Origin: CAYLQA01 sp964385695
GTDB lineage: Bacteria > Desulfobacterota > Desulfobulbia > Desulfobulbales > Desulfurivibrionaceae
Direction: 5' to 3'
Length of the DNA stretch: 64,000 bases
Assembly: GCA_964385695.1 (NCBI GenBank)
Contig: CAYLQA010000009.1
Location: forward strand, 15,323 to 79,322
Part shown: positions 53,530-62,163 of the stretch, piece after piece
How positions within the stretch are numbered: the stretch's first letter is position 1
How the letters are laid out: every line of letters starts with the position of its first letter
Translations under genes and position numbers: made by a program
Notes under the pieces: generated by a model
The model's database searches: none
What the model was told of the DNA's origin: nothing
Seen by the model: only the letters and a program-made list of their open reading frames with translations

Positions 53530-54033
53530 TTATTTCCTATAGACAACCCGGGTCCGGGCAAGGGCATCATGCCAGCCTCGCTTTTCGGGATCTATAATAA
53601 CCCACAAGACCCCGATTCCACCAAGAACTATAGAAAAAAATAGGCCGATCAGGCGTAAAAAAGCAAGCCCGACGGAGGGAGGGCATCCTTGTTCGTCAAC
53701 CACCTTGATTCCCAAACACATCTTACCCACTGTCTGCCCCTGCCAAGCATGGAGCAGGCAAAAATAGCAGAGAGCAAAAATCGGGAAGGAGGTTACTAAA
53801 AACAGGGCATAAAGGGATAAGGCAGGAAGTATCCCCCACCAGTATGTAACCGGGTTCCCCCACAAAAAATAGGCAGCCCAGGAAAAACAGCCCCAATAGA
53901 GCATGACAACCACGAGCAAATCCAACTCCAGGGCCAGCAGTCGACAAAAAAAGCCGGCATAGGCCGGCTTGTCTCTTCCCGCCTCCCCTTCTTGGGGAAG
54001 GTGGTGATCATCAGCAAATAAAACGTTCTCCAT
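53530..54033 (-). CDS. RDD family membrane protein
   Basis: 167 residues, three to four membrane helices. Opens with a polar tail then AGFFCRLLALELDLLVVVML; GQTVGKMCLGIKVVDEQG and FLRLIGLFFSIVLGGIGVLW complete the RDD pattern, although the R and DD positions are partly changed (FCRLLALELD). Some RDD proteins move Na+ or help membrane remodelling. Twelve bases downstream of the acidic zinc-ribbon gene. Confidence 0.8.
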   Translation of the reverse strand: MENVLFADDHHLPQEGEAGRDKPAYAGFFCRLLALELDLLVVVMLYWGCFSWAAYFLWGNPVTYWWGILPALSLYALFLVTSFPIFALCYFCLLHAWQGQTVGKMCLGIKVVDEQGCPPSVGLAFLRLIGLFFSIVLGGIGVLWVIIDPEKRGWHDALARTRVVYRK

Positions 54034-54045
54034 TTTCCCCTCGGC

Positions 54046-55113
54046 TTACTCCTCCTCGTCCTCTTCGTCGCTCTCTAAAGAAAGACCAAGATCAGCGATG
54101 TCCAAGGCAGACCCCTCATCTTCTTCCTCGTCACTTTCCAGGGATAGCTCCGTGGAATCGTCGTCATCCAGGTTGAGGGATGAATCATCCTCGGCAACAG
54201 TCTCCGCATCATCCAGTGACAGGTCCATTTCCAAGGAGAGATCTAACTCATCGCCCGCCGTGCTTTCATCACTCTCTGCGGTATCGGCGTCGGAGTCATC
54301 CTCAAGCCCCATCAAAGATGAGAGATCAACAATGTCATCACTTTCAACCTCATCCTCTTCTGCATCACGGCTGGAATCATCAGCAAAGGTAAGGTCATCG
54401 CCAAGGGTCAGCTCCTCTTCCGGGGCTTCGCCAAACTCAATTTCCTCGGTTGCGGATCCAGACTCCTCTACTGGCAATTCCGGTTCCGGCTCAAGGCTTA
54501 TTTCCAACTCAGGCTCAGGAGCAAGCTCCATTTCCACCGCATCTTCTTCCGCCTCGGCCTCTTCCTCGGCAAGGGGCTCCTCAGGTTCTTCATCAAAAGA
54601 GGGCATCTCAATCCCCCCTTCTTCCTCATCCAGTGCCACCTCAAGCTCCGGCTCCTCGTCCAGTTCCTCTTCAGACTCAAGACTTAAAACCGGGGCCTCT
54701 TCCTCACCTTCAGGAACCAGGTCGGAAACATCAATTTCTTCAAGCCCTAAAGCGGGTGGCTCAAGCTCAGCCGCTTCCTCCAGGCCTTCAACGTCAAGAT
54801 CGGCATCGGCCAAATCAAGATCAATCTCCTCAGCATCACCCAGGGAGACGTCCAGATCCGCCTCTTCCTCGAATTCATCCTCATCAAGTTCGCCAAGGTC
54901 CAAGGTATCCACCTCGGCCGGAGCAGAGATATCAGCCTCCACCTCCTGCTCAACAGGACCCTCAAGGGCCACCACGGAGCCAAGAAAAAAGGGAGACTCA
55001 ACATCTAGAGCAGTGCCTTGCATCTCAGCGGCAAGAACGCTCAAGTCGTTATGACATTTTCCACAGGAGTCTTGTTGATCAAACGAGATATAACCGCATT
55101 TAGGACAGCGCAT
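54046..55113 (-). CDS. Zinc ribbon plus long acidic low-complexity protein
   Basis: 355 residues from ATG 55113. N-terminal zinc ribbon MRCPKCGYISFDQQDSCGKCHNDL (Cys pairs C3/C6 and C17/C20), then about 270 residues of Glu/Asp-rich low complexity (LDLGELDEDEFEEEADLDVS and similar repeats), extremely acidic. There is no hydrophobic segment. Function unknown; acidic tails of this kind occur in FimV-like scaffolds. Paired with the RDD protein on one transcript. Confidence 0.7.
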   Translation of the reverse strand: MRCPKCGYISFDQQDSCGKCHNDLSVLAAEMQGTALDVESPFFLGSVVALEGPVEQEVEADISAPAEVDTLDLGELDEDEFEEEADLDVSLGDAEEIDLDLADADLDVEGLEEAAELEPPALGLEEIDVSDLVPEGEEEAPVLSLESEEELDEEPELEVALDEEEGGIEMPSFDEEPEEPLAEEEAEAEEDAVEMELAPEPELEISLEPEPELPVEESGSATEEIEFGEAPEEELTLGDDLTFADDSSRDAEEDEVESDDIVDLSSLMGLEDDSDADTAESDESTAGDELDLSLEMDLSLDDAETVAEDDSSLNLDDDDSTELSLESDEEEDEGSALDIADLGLSLESDEEDEEE

Positions 55114-55370
55114 ACTACATTCCCTTTTTTGGCAAAAGGATTCGGAAAAGAGACCGCCTTCTTCAGGCGGCCTGCAGAAAAGTATGGATAACACCACAAC
55201 TTTATTATATATCTTGTCTAATGGTCAAGATTTTCTCACCCTTTACAATCAAAAAAATGCAAAGAACATCGTAGGTTAGCTTCTTTACAGCCTGTTAGAG
55301 GCTGCCGTCCAAGCCGGGTAGTTTTCTTCTTTTACGTTACCGGCCGACCATGTTTTTGCAGGAGTTTTTT

Positions 55371-55757
55371 ATGTCAATGCGCAGTGCAATTCGTTTTGTC
55401 CCCCTTCTCCTCCTTTTCCTTGTCAGTGGTTGCTTTTATCACAACGAGGTTCGCCATCTCTCCTCTGACATCTGCCTGATAACCCCGAACCTTTCACAGG
55501 ATGATGTCGCGTCCTACCTGGGCCCTCCGGATCAACGCCAGACCGTGCAGGGTGAAGAGGTTTGGGTCTATGTGGAGGTCAAGAAAAGCACCATGAGAAA
55601 AGCACCTTACCTGGGCAAAAGGTTCGGTTATGCCGAGTATGATGTTGTCACGATCACCTTTAGCAATGGGCAGGTAAAGACCTGTGTATATCGAGAGCTT
55701 GATGAAAGGAAGTTCAAGGAGAGCGGGCTGAAAACCGGTGAATCTCTCGAGAACTAA
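55371..55757 (+). CDS. Lipoprotein, BamE/SmpA-like
   Basis: 128 residues from ATG 55371, six bases after GGAG. Signal with lipobox LVSGC (FVPLLLLFLVSGC). The mature part LSQDDVASYLGPPDQRQTVQGEEVWVYV is the BamE-like beta fold pattern; SmpA-type proteins support outer-membrane assembly. Its end overlaps the start of pcm by 20 bases. Confidence 0.75.
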   Translation: MSMRSAIRFVPLLLLFLVSGCFYHNEVRHLSSDICLITPNLSQDDVASYLGPPDQRQTVQGEEVWVYVEVKKSTMRKAPYLGKRFGYAEYDVVTITFSNGQVKTCVYRELDERKFKESGLKTGESLEN

Positions 55758-56400
55758 CACATACGAAAAAGCCCGCAGCAGAATGGTCGAGGAGCAATTG
55801 CTCCCGCGGGGCATCAACGCTCCGGCTGTACTTGCGGCCATGGGTGCTGTCCCACGCCATATTTTTGTAGAAAATGCCCTGCACGTTCAGGCCTATGGCG
55901 ATTTCCCGTTGCCCATCGGCCACGGGCAGACCATTTCCCAGCCCTATGTCGTTGCCTTAATGACCCAACTCTTAGAGCTGCAAGGCCATGAAAAGGTACT
56001 GGAGATCGGCACCGGCTGCGGATACCAATCTGCCATCCTGGCCCAGCTTTGCGAAAAACTCTATACGGTGGAAAGAATCAAGGCCCTGCTGGGCAAGGCC
56101 CGCCGAAATTTCGACACCCTGCAGCTTTTCAATATCATCAGCAAGATTGACGATGGCACCGAGGGTTGGCCGGAGTTCGGCCCCTTTGATGCCATCATCG
56201 TCACGGCTGCCGGCCCGCTGATCCCCCAACCTCTTATCGATCAACTTGCCGACAACGGCAGAATGGTGTTGCCGGTGGGCAAAGAAGGGGAACAGACCTT
56301 GACCATGGTCCGCAAGAAAGAGGGCGAGGTAAGCATCACCCCCATTGAAAACGTCCGTTTCGTAAAACTGGTCGGCACCCACGGCTGGCAGGCCCAATGA
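55738..56400 (+). CDS. pcm: Protein-L-isoaspartate O-methyltransferase
   Basis: 220 residues from GTG 55738. PCMT signatures: MVEEQLLPRGI, VPRHIFVENALHVQAYGDFP, LPIGHGQTISQPYVVALMTQLL and the SAM-binding VLEIGTGCGYQSAILAQL, then FDAIIVTAAGP. Repairs isoaspartyl residues in ageing proteins. Overlaps both neighbours, giving an operon lipoprotein-pcm-yqaA. Confidence 0.95.
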   Translation: MNLSRTNTYEKARSRMVEEQLLPRGINAPAVLAAMGAVPRHIFVENALHVQAYGDFPLPIGHGQTISQPYVVALMTQLLELQGHEKVLEIGTGCGYQSAILAQLCEKLYTVERIKALLGKARRNFDTLQLFNIISKIDDGTEGWPEFGPFDAIIVTAAGPLIPQPLIDQLADNGRMVLPVGKEGEQTLTMVRKKEGEVSITPIENVRFVKLVGTHGWQAQ

Positions 56401-57011
56401 GCAATTCTGAGACAGTGGAGCAACCTAATATCCTGCGCCGTTTTTACGATCAATGCATGGTTTGGGTGCAAAAGCCCGGCGGTGTCTGGATCATGTTCTG
56501 GTTGGCAGTGGCCGAGTCTTCTTTTTTCCCCATTCCGCCGGATGTCTTTCTTATGGCGCTCTGTATCGCCACTCCCCAAAAAGCATTCCGTTTTGCAGCT
56601 GTCTGCTCGCTGGGTTCAGTCCTGGGCGGGGCCCTCGGCTATGGTTTGGGATTCGGATTTATGGATGTGATAGGTCAACCAATCATGGATTGGTATGGGC
56701 TGCATGACAAGTTTGAGGTTGTTCGGGAGTTGTACCAACGATACGATGTGCTGGCAGTTGGCGCGGCAGGCTTCACCCCATTGCCATACAAGCTCTTTAC
56801 CCTGACGGCAGGGGCATTTCACCTCAACTTCTTTACCTTTATCCTGGTTTCACTGCTCTCCCGGGCGGCCCGTTTTTTTCTGGTGGCTGTCTTTATCTAC
56901 AAGTTCGGCGCTCCGGTACGCTCCTTTATCGAACGCTACTTCAACCTGCTCACCATCGGCTTTCTGATCCTCCTCCTTGCAGGGTATGCCGCTATCAAGT
57001 TTTTGCTGTAA
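56397..57011 (+). CDS. YqaA family (VTT/DedA-like) membrane protein
   Basis: 204 residues with four to five hydrophobic segments. AESSFFPIPPDVFLMALCIA, the GGALGYGLGF turn and GFTPLPYKLFTLTAGAFHLN are the VTT motifs. Role in membrane lipid homeostasis is inferred from DedA relatives. Start overlaps pcm by 4 bases. Confidence 0.88.
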   Translation: MSNSETVEQPNILRRFYDQCMVWVQKPGGVWIMFWLAVAESSFFPIPPDVFLMALCIATPQKAFRFAAVCSLGSVLGGALGYGLGFGFMDVIGQPIMDWYGLHDKFEVVRELYQRYDVLAVGAAGFTPLPYKLFTLTAGAFHLNFFTFILVSLLSRAARFFLVAVFIYKFGAPVRSFIERYFNLLTIGFLILLLAGYAAIKFLL

Positions 57012-58308
57012 GGTTCCTGGCCAAATCGCGCACCCTGCCCAGGATCTCCTTTTCATCACAGCCCAGGACACATCGATCCCGCATCACTATCTCGCCATTG
57101 ATAACGGAATCTTTCACATCACTGCCCTTGCAGCTGTATATCAGCGATCCGGTTGTATAAAACGGCGTAAGGTGGGGCTGGGCAAGGTCGACAATTATAC
57201 AGTCCGCCAATTTCCCAAGCTCGACTGAACCGAGATCCTTTTCAAGCCCCAGCACCTTGGCTCCGCCTAAGGTTGCCATGGAAAAAATCGTCTCTGCACT
57301 CAGCAAGGTGGGGTCCATCCCCCCAACCTTATGCAGCTTGGCACAGGTATCCATCTCCCGAAACATATCCAGGTCATTATTGCTGGCGCAGCCATCCGTG
57401 CCAAGCCCCAGAGTAATGCCACGCTCCAACATATCCGGAACCCGTGCTACCCCCGAGGCAAGCTTCATGTTGCTCTCCGGGCAGGTGACCACCCTGGCCC
57501 CGGTTGCAGCCAAACGGTCAAGCTCAGCGCCAGTGAGCCAAACGCAGTGGATGCAGACAGTCTGCTCATCCAGCAGTCCAAGATCATGGAGATATTCGAC
57601 CGGGGCCTTACCATGCTGCTCTTTGGCCTGCTCGACCTCGTAGGCAGTCTCTGCCACATGAATAAAAAACGGTGCCCCCTTAGCCCGCGCCATCTGTTTG
57701 GCCCTTTGAAGAGTCTCCGGGCCGCAGGTATAGGGTGAATGGCAGAAAACTCCCGGAATCACTGTTGGGTCAGTATTCTGCCAGGAGTCAATAAATCGGG
57801 CTGCATGTGCTACGTTCTCTTGAGGGTCCGGCACACCCGGGGCTGGAAAGTCTATAACCCCCTGGGCCGGAATGGATCGAATGCCAACATCTCTAAAGGC
57901 ACGGGCAACCTCTTTTTCATAAAAATAGCCATCCGCCACAGTGGTTGTGCCGCTTTTAAGCATTTCAGCAGCGGCCAATTTGCTACACCAATAGACCATC
58001 TCCGGCTCAACAAACTTTGCCTCAGCCGGAAAAATATGCTCCTCAAGCCAAGACATCAATGGCAGGTCATCTGCCAGTCCACGGAACAGGGTCATGGGGG
58101 CATGGCAATGGCAGTTCACCAATCCCGGCAATAAAAGATTGCCCGCTCCGTCTAAAACGTTTGCCTCCGCAATATCCTGCTTCGTACAATCCGCAGGATG
58201 AATGTGCGCAAAACGGCCATTTTTAATTCCGATGTCAAAAAGGGTTGAAAAATCATGCCCGGAACCGGGCAACAGACGAACGTTTGTTATGAAAAGATCA
58301 AAATTCAT
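56995..58308 (-). CDS. mtaD: 5-methylthioadenosine/S-adenosylhomocysteine deaminase
   Basis: 437 residues of the amidohydrolase superfamily: metal site VNCHCHAPMTLFRGLADD, TTVADGYFY, HVAETAYEVE, IHCVWLTGAELDRLA, CPESNMKLASG and LGTDGCASNNDLDMF. This pattern (HCHAPMTLFRG, TDGxAS) is that of MtaD/SAH deaminase, making S-inosylhomocysteine; guanine deaminase relatives are less similar. Converges with yqaA (17-base overlap). Confidence 0.92.
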   Translation of the reverse strand: MNFDLFITNVRLLPGSGHDFSTLFDIGIKNGRFAHIHPADCTKQDIAEANVLDGAGNLLLPGLVNCHCHAPMTLFRGLADDLPLMSWLEEHIFPAEAKFVEPEMVYWCSKLAAAEMLKSGTTTVADGYFYEKEVARAFRDVGIRSIPAQGVIDFPAPGVPDPQENVAHAARFIDSWQNTDPTVIPGVFCHSPYTCGPETLQRAKQMARAKGAPFFIHVAETAYEVEQAKEQHGKAPVEYLHDLGLLDEQTVCIHCVWLTGAELDRLAATGARVVTCPESNMKLASGVARVPDMLERGITLGLGTDGCASNNDLDMFREMDTCAKLHKVGGMDPTLLSAETIFSMATLGGAKVLGLEKDLGSVELGKLADCIIVDLAQPHLTPFYTTGSLIYSCKGSDVKDSVINGEIVMRDRCVLGCDEKEILGRVRDLARNLTAKT

Positions 58309-58335
58309 AAAAATTACTTATTGGAGCCAGTGGCG

Positions 58336-58827
58336 TTACGGCATCAAATAAAAACCAAGATATTTATCAGCAGCCTCGTCAAACTCCATTCCTATATAGT
58401 TTCCATCCACCACACGAACCACCCCGCTCTTTGCAACCCAGGTTTTAGCGGAGTTATCCAGATTAAAGCCCAGCCCCACCCTTTCTCCCTTTTGAACCAT
58501 GTGGTTGCCAAGGATGGTAAATCCGGCCCCATGCATGGAAACATTATCAACTCGGCAATTCACCTTGTTCATAGTGGCAAGGGTTTCCAGATCGGTACTC
58601 GTACCGCTATATATCTTTTGATAGACACCATTGAGCTCGGTGCCCTTCCGGTAAAATTTACGGTACTCAAATTTTATCGGAAAAACATCCCCGCAATTGC
58701 ATTTCACGTTCATCCGGGGCTTCAGGTCCGCAATGTTTTTCAAGCTGACCACGCGCACCAAGCCGCAAGCATGGCAACGAACCGTTGCTTTTTTATCTGG
58801 CTTTACAAATACTCGCTGGACATCCAT
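58336..58827 (-). CDS. PilZ protein with N-terminal Cys-rich finger
   Basis: 163 residues. Cysteine pairs VRCHACGLVR and VKCNCGDVF form a probable zinc ribbon (about 16-48), then PilZ: FEYRKFYRKGTELNGVY (Arg/Lys pattern in place of RxxxR), VDNVSMHGAGFTIL and IGMEFDEAADKYL. It is the fourth PilZ domain in the window. It lies 27 bases upstream of mtaD on the same strand. Confidence 0.82.
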   Translation of the reverse strand: MDVQRVFVKPDKKATVRCHACGLVRVVSLKNIADLKPRMNVKCNCGDVFPIKFEYRKFYRKGTELNGVYQKIYSGTSTDLETLATMNKVNCRVDNVSMHGAGFTILGNHMVQKGERVGLGFNLDNSAKTWVAKSGVVRVVDGNYIGMEFDEAADKYLGFYLMP

Positions 58828-58993
58828 CCTCTGTCCCCTGAATTTTCATTGAATAAACGCGTGACACAATCCTCCAACAAATCAGCTTAGCACTTTCTCC
58901 CTTTGGGTAGTATGGGGAACGGTCCGTATTAATATCGTATTAGTTCGTGACTGAAGCCGAAAAAATGCTCTTGTGGGTAAAAGGACAATTCGC

Positions 58994-59010
58994 AATGAAT
59001 GAATGAATGA
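58994..59010. repeat. AATG tetranucleotide repeat
   Basis: Four AATG units plus A directly downstream of the small lipoprotein stop. Could be a slippage site, but it lies outside coding. Confidence 0.6.
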
Positions 59011-59011
59011 A

Positions 59012-59215
59012 CTAGTACTGGCAGAAATAAACGGCTTCGTTCTCGTTATAATAACAGTTTTTAGAGCCGTCATGTCCCTTCAAATAGTTTGTTTGATGAA
59101 CATCTTTAGGGACTCTCTTGTAAGAGTAATCATCAGTCTGACAACCCGCGGCCAAAAGCCCTACCGCTGAAACCAGAGCAACACCTGTTAACAATGCAGA
59201 AAATTTTCCCTTCAT
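59012..59215 (-). CDS. Small lipoprotein
   Basis: 67 residues. Signal peptide SALLTGVALVSAVGLLAAGC with lipobox LAAGC; the mature part is about 42 residues with paired cysteines KNCYYNENEAVYFCQY at the end, suggesting a disulfide. Family not recognised. Ribosome-binding GGAG 5 bases upstream of ATG 59215. Confidence 0.7.
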   Translation of the reverse strand: MKGKFSALLTGVALVSAVGLLAAGCQTDDYSYKRVPKDVHQTNYLKGHDGSKNCYYNENEAVYFCQY

Positions 59216-59455
59216 TTTTGTAGCTCCTTCGTCCTTAAGTTAAAAGAAAGTTTCTCACCGATACCTAAAGCCTATCACATAAAATCAGGAGCAACAAAAT
59301 ATTTTTTTCCCCTTTTTTCAGGGAGAAAAGAAAACTATTCACAATAGGACTATTCAATTTATTGAATGATGCCTATCATAATTAATATATGGCGAACGAT
59401 TTCTAAAATACGCACAGAAGTCACATTCACATGATCACACCGCGGAGGGCAGAAC

Positions 59456-59986
59456 ATGAGCACGCAGAACTTCTTAAAAATCCTAATCTTTTCTCTTGTT
59501 TCTTTTTTTCTCACGGGCTGCCTTTCTTCATCGGACAGCACCAGCGAAAAAGAGATAAAAACTATGGAAGCGGTTCAATCCGCTTTTCTGCAACTGGACA
59601 TGGCCCTCGTCGTTGACCTGTCCTCAGCAAGAACTCTTGTCGGCGCAAAACAGGTTACCAAATACCTTGATGAAGAGCATGAAAAAGAAGGGCATGTCCA
59701 TGACGATGAAAAGGAAGAGGGGCACAAGTTTGTCCTCATCATTAAGGCAACACCGAATAAGAATGGAGAGTATAGTCAAAAAACATTGAAGCTTGGCGAT
59801 TCACTCTACTTCCACAAGGTCCTCTACACCGCCACCTTAAAGGATAACCGTATCACGGTCAGTCAAAGTCTTGCCCAAGAAGGCTCCCCAGACAGAAAGG
59901 ATGTTAAGGTCGAGAAGGCAGTACTCAAGCAACTGGCTCGCACCACAGGAGGGAGAATTGAGGGGGAGAGCATCATCCTCAACTAA
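59456..59986 (+). CDS. Lipoprotein with His/Glu-rich insertion
   Basis: 176 residues, GGAGGG upstream of ATG 59456. Lipobox FLTGC in ILIFSLVSFFLTGCLSSSDS. A metal-binding-looking segment (EEHEKEGHVHDDEKEEGHKF, about 76-95) is followed by KATPNKNGEYSQKTLKLGDS and YTATLKDNRI. It may bind divalent metals. Monocistronic with its own terminator. Confidence 0.75.
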   Translation: MSTQNFLKILIFSLVSFFLTGCLSSSDSTSEKEIKTMEAVQSAFLQLDMALVVDLSSARTLVGAKQVTKYLDEEHEKEGHVHDDEKEEGHKFVLIIKATPNKNGEYSQKTLKLGDSLYFHKVLYTATLKDNRITVSQSLAQEGSPDRKDVKVEKAVLKQLARTTGGRIEGESIILN

Positions 59987-60008
59987 AGACAGCCAAAATG
60001 CAAAACAA

Positions 60009-60049
60009 AAAAGGCCGTAACCTCTGAAATCAGGTTACGGCCTTTTTTT
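60009..60049 (+). terminator. Terminator of the His-rich lipoprotein gene
   Basis: AAGGCCGTAACCT / AGGTTACGGCCTT, 8-base loop, T7 tail. Confidence 0.92.
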
Positions 60050-60252
60050 ATGCAAACTGGCGCGGAGGTCGGAATCAAAAAATATCCACAACATATTAAT
60101 ATAAAAGAAAATAACTATCAGCCAAACCTTGGCATACCCCAAAAAATACCCCTAAAAACTCCATTTGACTCTTTGGGCTGGCAAAAACTCTCGTTTAGCA
60201 GGTGAGTTCGTCAGTTTGAGAATAAAACCGCCCCCTTTTTTGTTTCCGCCAA

Positions 60253-60576
60253 TTACTCAAGAAGGTTTAATTGGGCCTCAAATGATATAGATGGCATTCC
60301 AACCGGTGACCCTGAAACAGTTGCAGTGTCATTCGTTGATGTACCGCTAAGTTCTAAATTTGCATCATCACTACCCAAAACAGACCGCATCCCCGGCACA
60401 TCAGAGTGTTTTCGCACTCGAAGTGAGACTTTTATTTCATTTTCACTCTCTTTGACAGTACCCGTATAATACATTAAAGAGTCACCACCTCTTACAGAGC
60501 CACTAGCGAACACAACTATACCAGTACCACTTCCATTACCTGTTTTAAAATTCACTTTATAGATACCGTCTTTCAT
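60253..60576 (-). CDS. GrlR-like beta-barrel protein
   Basis: 107 residues: MKDGIYKVNFKTGNGSGTGI, VFASGSVRGGDSLMYYTGTV, NEIKVSLRVRKHS, SVLGSDDANLELSGTS, ASFEAQLNL-like end. Matches GrlR-fold proteins, whose relatives in bacteria far from enteropathogens have unknown roles. Last gene of the four-gene operon, 71 bases after the 82-residue gene. Regulatory binding to a partner is inferred from the family. Confidence 0.7.
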   Translation of the reverse strand: MKDGIYKVNFKTGNGSGTGIVVFASGSVRGGDSLMYYTGTVKESENEIKVSLRVRKHSDVPGMRSVLGSDDANLELSGTSTNDTATVSGSPVGMPSISFEAQLNLLE

Positions 60577-60647
60577 GATAGCCCCCTGCTTGTTCGGCTT
60601 AATATGCTCTTAACGTTTGTATACATGAATCGATTGTTCAGTATAGT

Positions 60648-60896
60648 TTACTTTAATTTTTTTATCGTTTGGTCAATTAACGGCTGGCAACAGCCTTTGA
60701 CCTCGAAAGACAAATTGTCCAGACTTCTGCCTTTGACTTTTACTGCTGGCCTTTGTCCATGTTCAGAACACCTAATAGAACCGAGTGATTTTTTCACGCC
60801 ATCTACAACTTGTTGAAGCACAGCTTTTTCAAGTGCATTACCAATTTGGTTGGGATTAACCTTTCGACCACCAATCTCAATAGATATATCGATCAT
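60648..60896 (-). CDS. Small hypothetical protein of the protease island
   Basis: 82 residues, AGGAG seven bases before ATG 60896. Contains IEIGGRKVNPNQIGNALEKA, VLQQVVDGVKKSLGSIRC, and a Cys/His pair (IRCSEHGQ) with a later GCCQPLIDQTIKKLK. Possibly a metal-binding adaptor. No known family seen; position between GIY-YIG and GrlR-like genes implies a joint role. Confidence 0.65.
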   Translation of the reverse strand: MIDISIEIGGRKVNPNQIGNALEKAVLQQVVDGVKKSLGSIRCSEHGQRPAVKVKGRSLDNLSFEVKGCCQPLIDQTIKKLK

Positions 60897-60930
60897 TTTT
60901 TATCTCCTGTTCTCCTGCAAATAACATGTG

Positions 60931-61281
60931 TCAATCGAAAATATCACAGACAGGACATTTCCAACCTGTGCTATCTGGACGCTGAGGGTGATTTTCATTA
61001 CCAGGTGGATCAAAATCATGGTAATTCTTGCATTCCTTTTCGAATGCTGATTTAGCCGAGGTGGCATAGCTGAATTTGAAAAGAGGGCGTTTGGAATTAC
61101 GCGCCCAGGACTTTAACCTATCTTTAACATCTGAATCTGACCTTCCAACATAGCCAACTAAAAACGTACCTTCGTCATTCTTCTTCCCGAGTGCATAGTT
61201 ACCGGGAGAGGTGCGAGTGACTACTTCATCAATTTTTTCATTTGTCAAGCTGTAGGGTCCCTTCATGTCAAGCCTTGCCAT
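60931..61281 (-). CDS. GIY-YIG-like nuclease-fold protein
   Basis: 116 residues with GGAGGT five bases before ATG 61281. GNYALGKKNDEGTFLVGYVGRSDSDVKDRLKSWA has the GIY-YIG pattern with YAL / VGYVGRS and the following Arg; FEKECKNYHDF supplies the later Glu. A C-terminal zinc-like pair CPVCDIFD. The first triad reads YAL and the second YVG; activity is uncertain. May cut DNA or have been recruited as a binding module. Confidence 0.6.
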   Translation of the reverse strand: MARLDMKGPYSLTNEKIDEVVTRTSPGNYALGKKNDEGTFLVGYVGRSDSDVKDRLKSWARNSKRPLFKFSYATSAKSAFEKECKNYHDFDPPGNENHPQRPDSTGWKCPVCDIFD

Positions 61282-61317
61282 GGAATACCTCCTTTTTCAC
61301 CTAAAGGTAGCGCTTTG

Positions 61318-62163
61318 TTATGCATTTTCAGTAATTACCCGCTCGACCTCTTTTTCGAGGCCAAGAATTTCTTTAGAGTTTATAGCCACCCCAATATTGT
61401 TAGGTATTTGCGTTATCGGTACAGGTATATTTGAGGTTGGCGCAGTGACAATTTGAATTTCTCCTGAAGCAGTGTGCATTGCTCCAGCATAGTGAACCCC
61501 AAGAAGGCGAATACGATGACTGCCCATGAATGTATTGCCTTTATTGTCCATGTACCCACCGATATTGGCTAAAAAGACAGGGGAACCACTAGAACCTGGA
61601 AAGCTCGCAATATCAGTTAGAAATTCATGTTTTCCGTTCCAAGGAACATTTGCATGAGTTGCTGTTATCCCTTTCCTTATGACAGGGAGGTTATTTTTTG
61701 CGTCCCAGATGCCGTTGGGGTATCCAATCATGACGATATCTTCCATTGATGAATAGCTTGCACGCTCTTCATCTTTGGGGATTAAATTTGTTTGGAGCGG
61801 AATGTAAAAAAGCTTTCCGCCGGATTGTTGTACTTGATTTACTAGTGGGCCAATTAGGAATGCGGCTAGGTCGACATTTGTGTCAGGGTGCTTGATGCAT
61901 AATTTCTCAAAGTTCGCGAATTGAAACTGCTGATGCTTGCCAGTATCAGGTAGCCCTTCATCAGTTGCTAGTGTGACATGAAACCTGCCTATGTTAGCAT
62001 CAGCTACAACATGCTTGTTAGTGATTATAACAGGAATAGAAGAGTCTTCTTTTTGAAGAAAATTCATGTAGAAACCAGTCCCCGTGGAAACTCCACCACC
62101 ATGTAGGTCGGTTTCTATTCTCACCGTACTGTGAGTGAGCTGTTCCATTAGCCCAAGGCTCAT
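61318..62163 (-). CDS. Trypsin-like serine protease
   Basis: 281 residues without signal peptide, so cytoplasmic. Catalytic triad visible: His in NKHVVA, Asp in TNVDLAAFL, Ser in DIASFPGSSGSPVF. Oxyanion GxSG is present. The ends are longer than a minimal domain; C-terminal IPVPITQIPNNIGVAINSKE. Cytoplasmic trypsin-like proteases near nucleases and regulators occur in defence and signalling systems. First gene of the operon, 36 bases from the GIY-YIG gene. Confidence 0.85.
   Translation of the reverse strand: MSLGLMEQLTHSTVRIETDLHGGGVSTGTGFYMNFLQKEDSSIPVIITNKHVVADANIGRFHVTLATDEGLPDTGKHQQFQFANFEKLCIKHPDTNVDLAAFLIGPLVNQVQQSGGKLFYIPLQTNLIPKDEERASYSSMEDIVMIGYPNGIWDAKNNLPVIRKGITATHANVPWNGKHEFLTDIASFPGSSGSPVFLANIGGYMDNKGNTFMGSHRIRLLGVHYAGAMHTASGEIQIVTAPTSNIPVPITQIPNNIGVAINSKEILGLEKEVERVITENA

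Noticed and set aside
54098..55054. Ser-rich plus-strand frame of 318 codons
   Set aside because: Shadow of the acidic low-complexity gene; Ser richness comes from antisense Glu/Asp codons.
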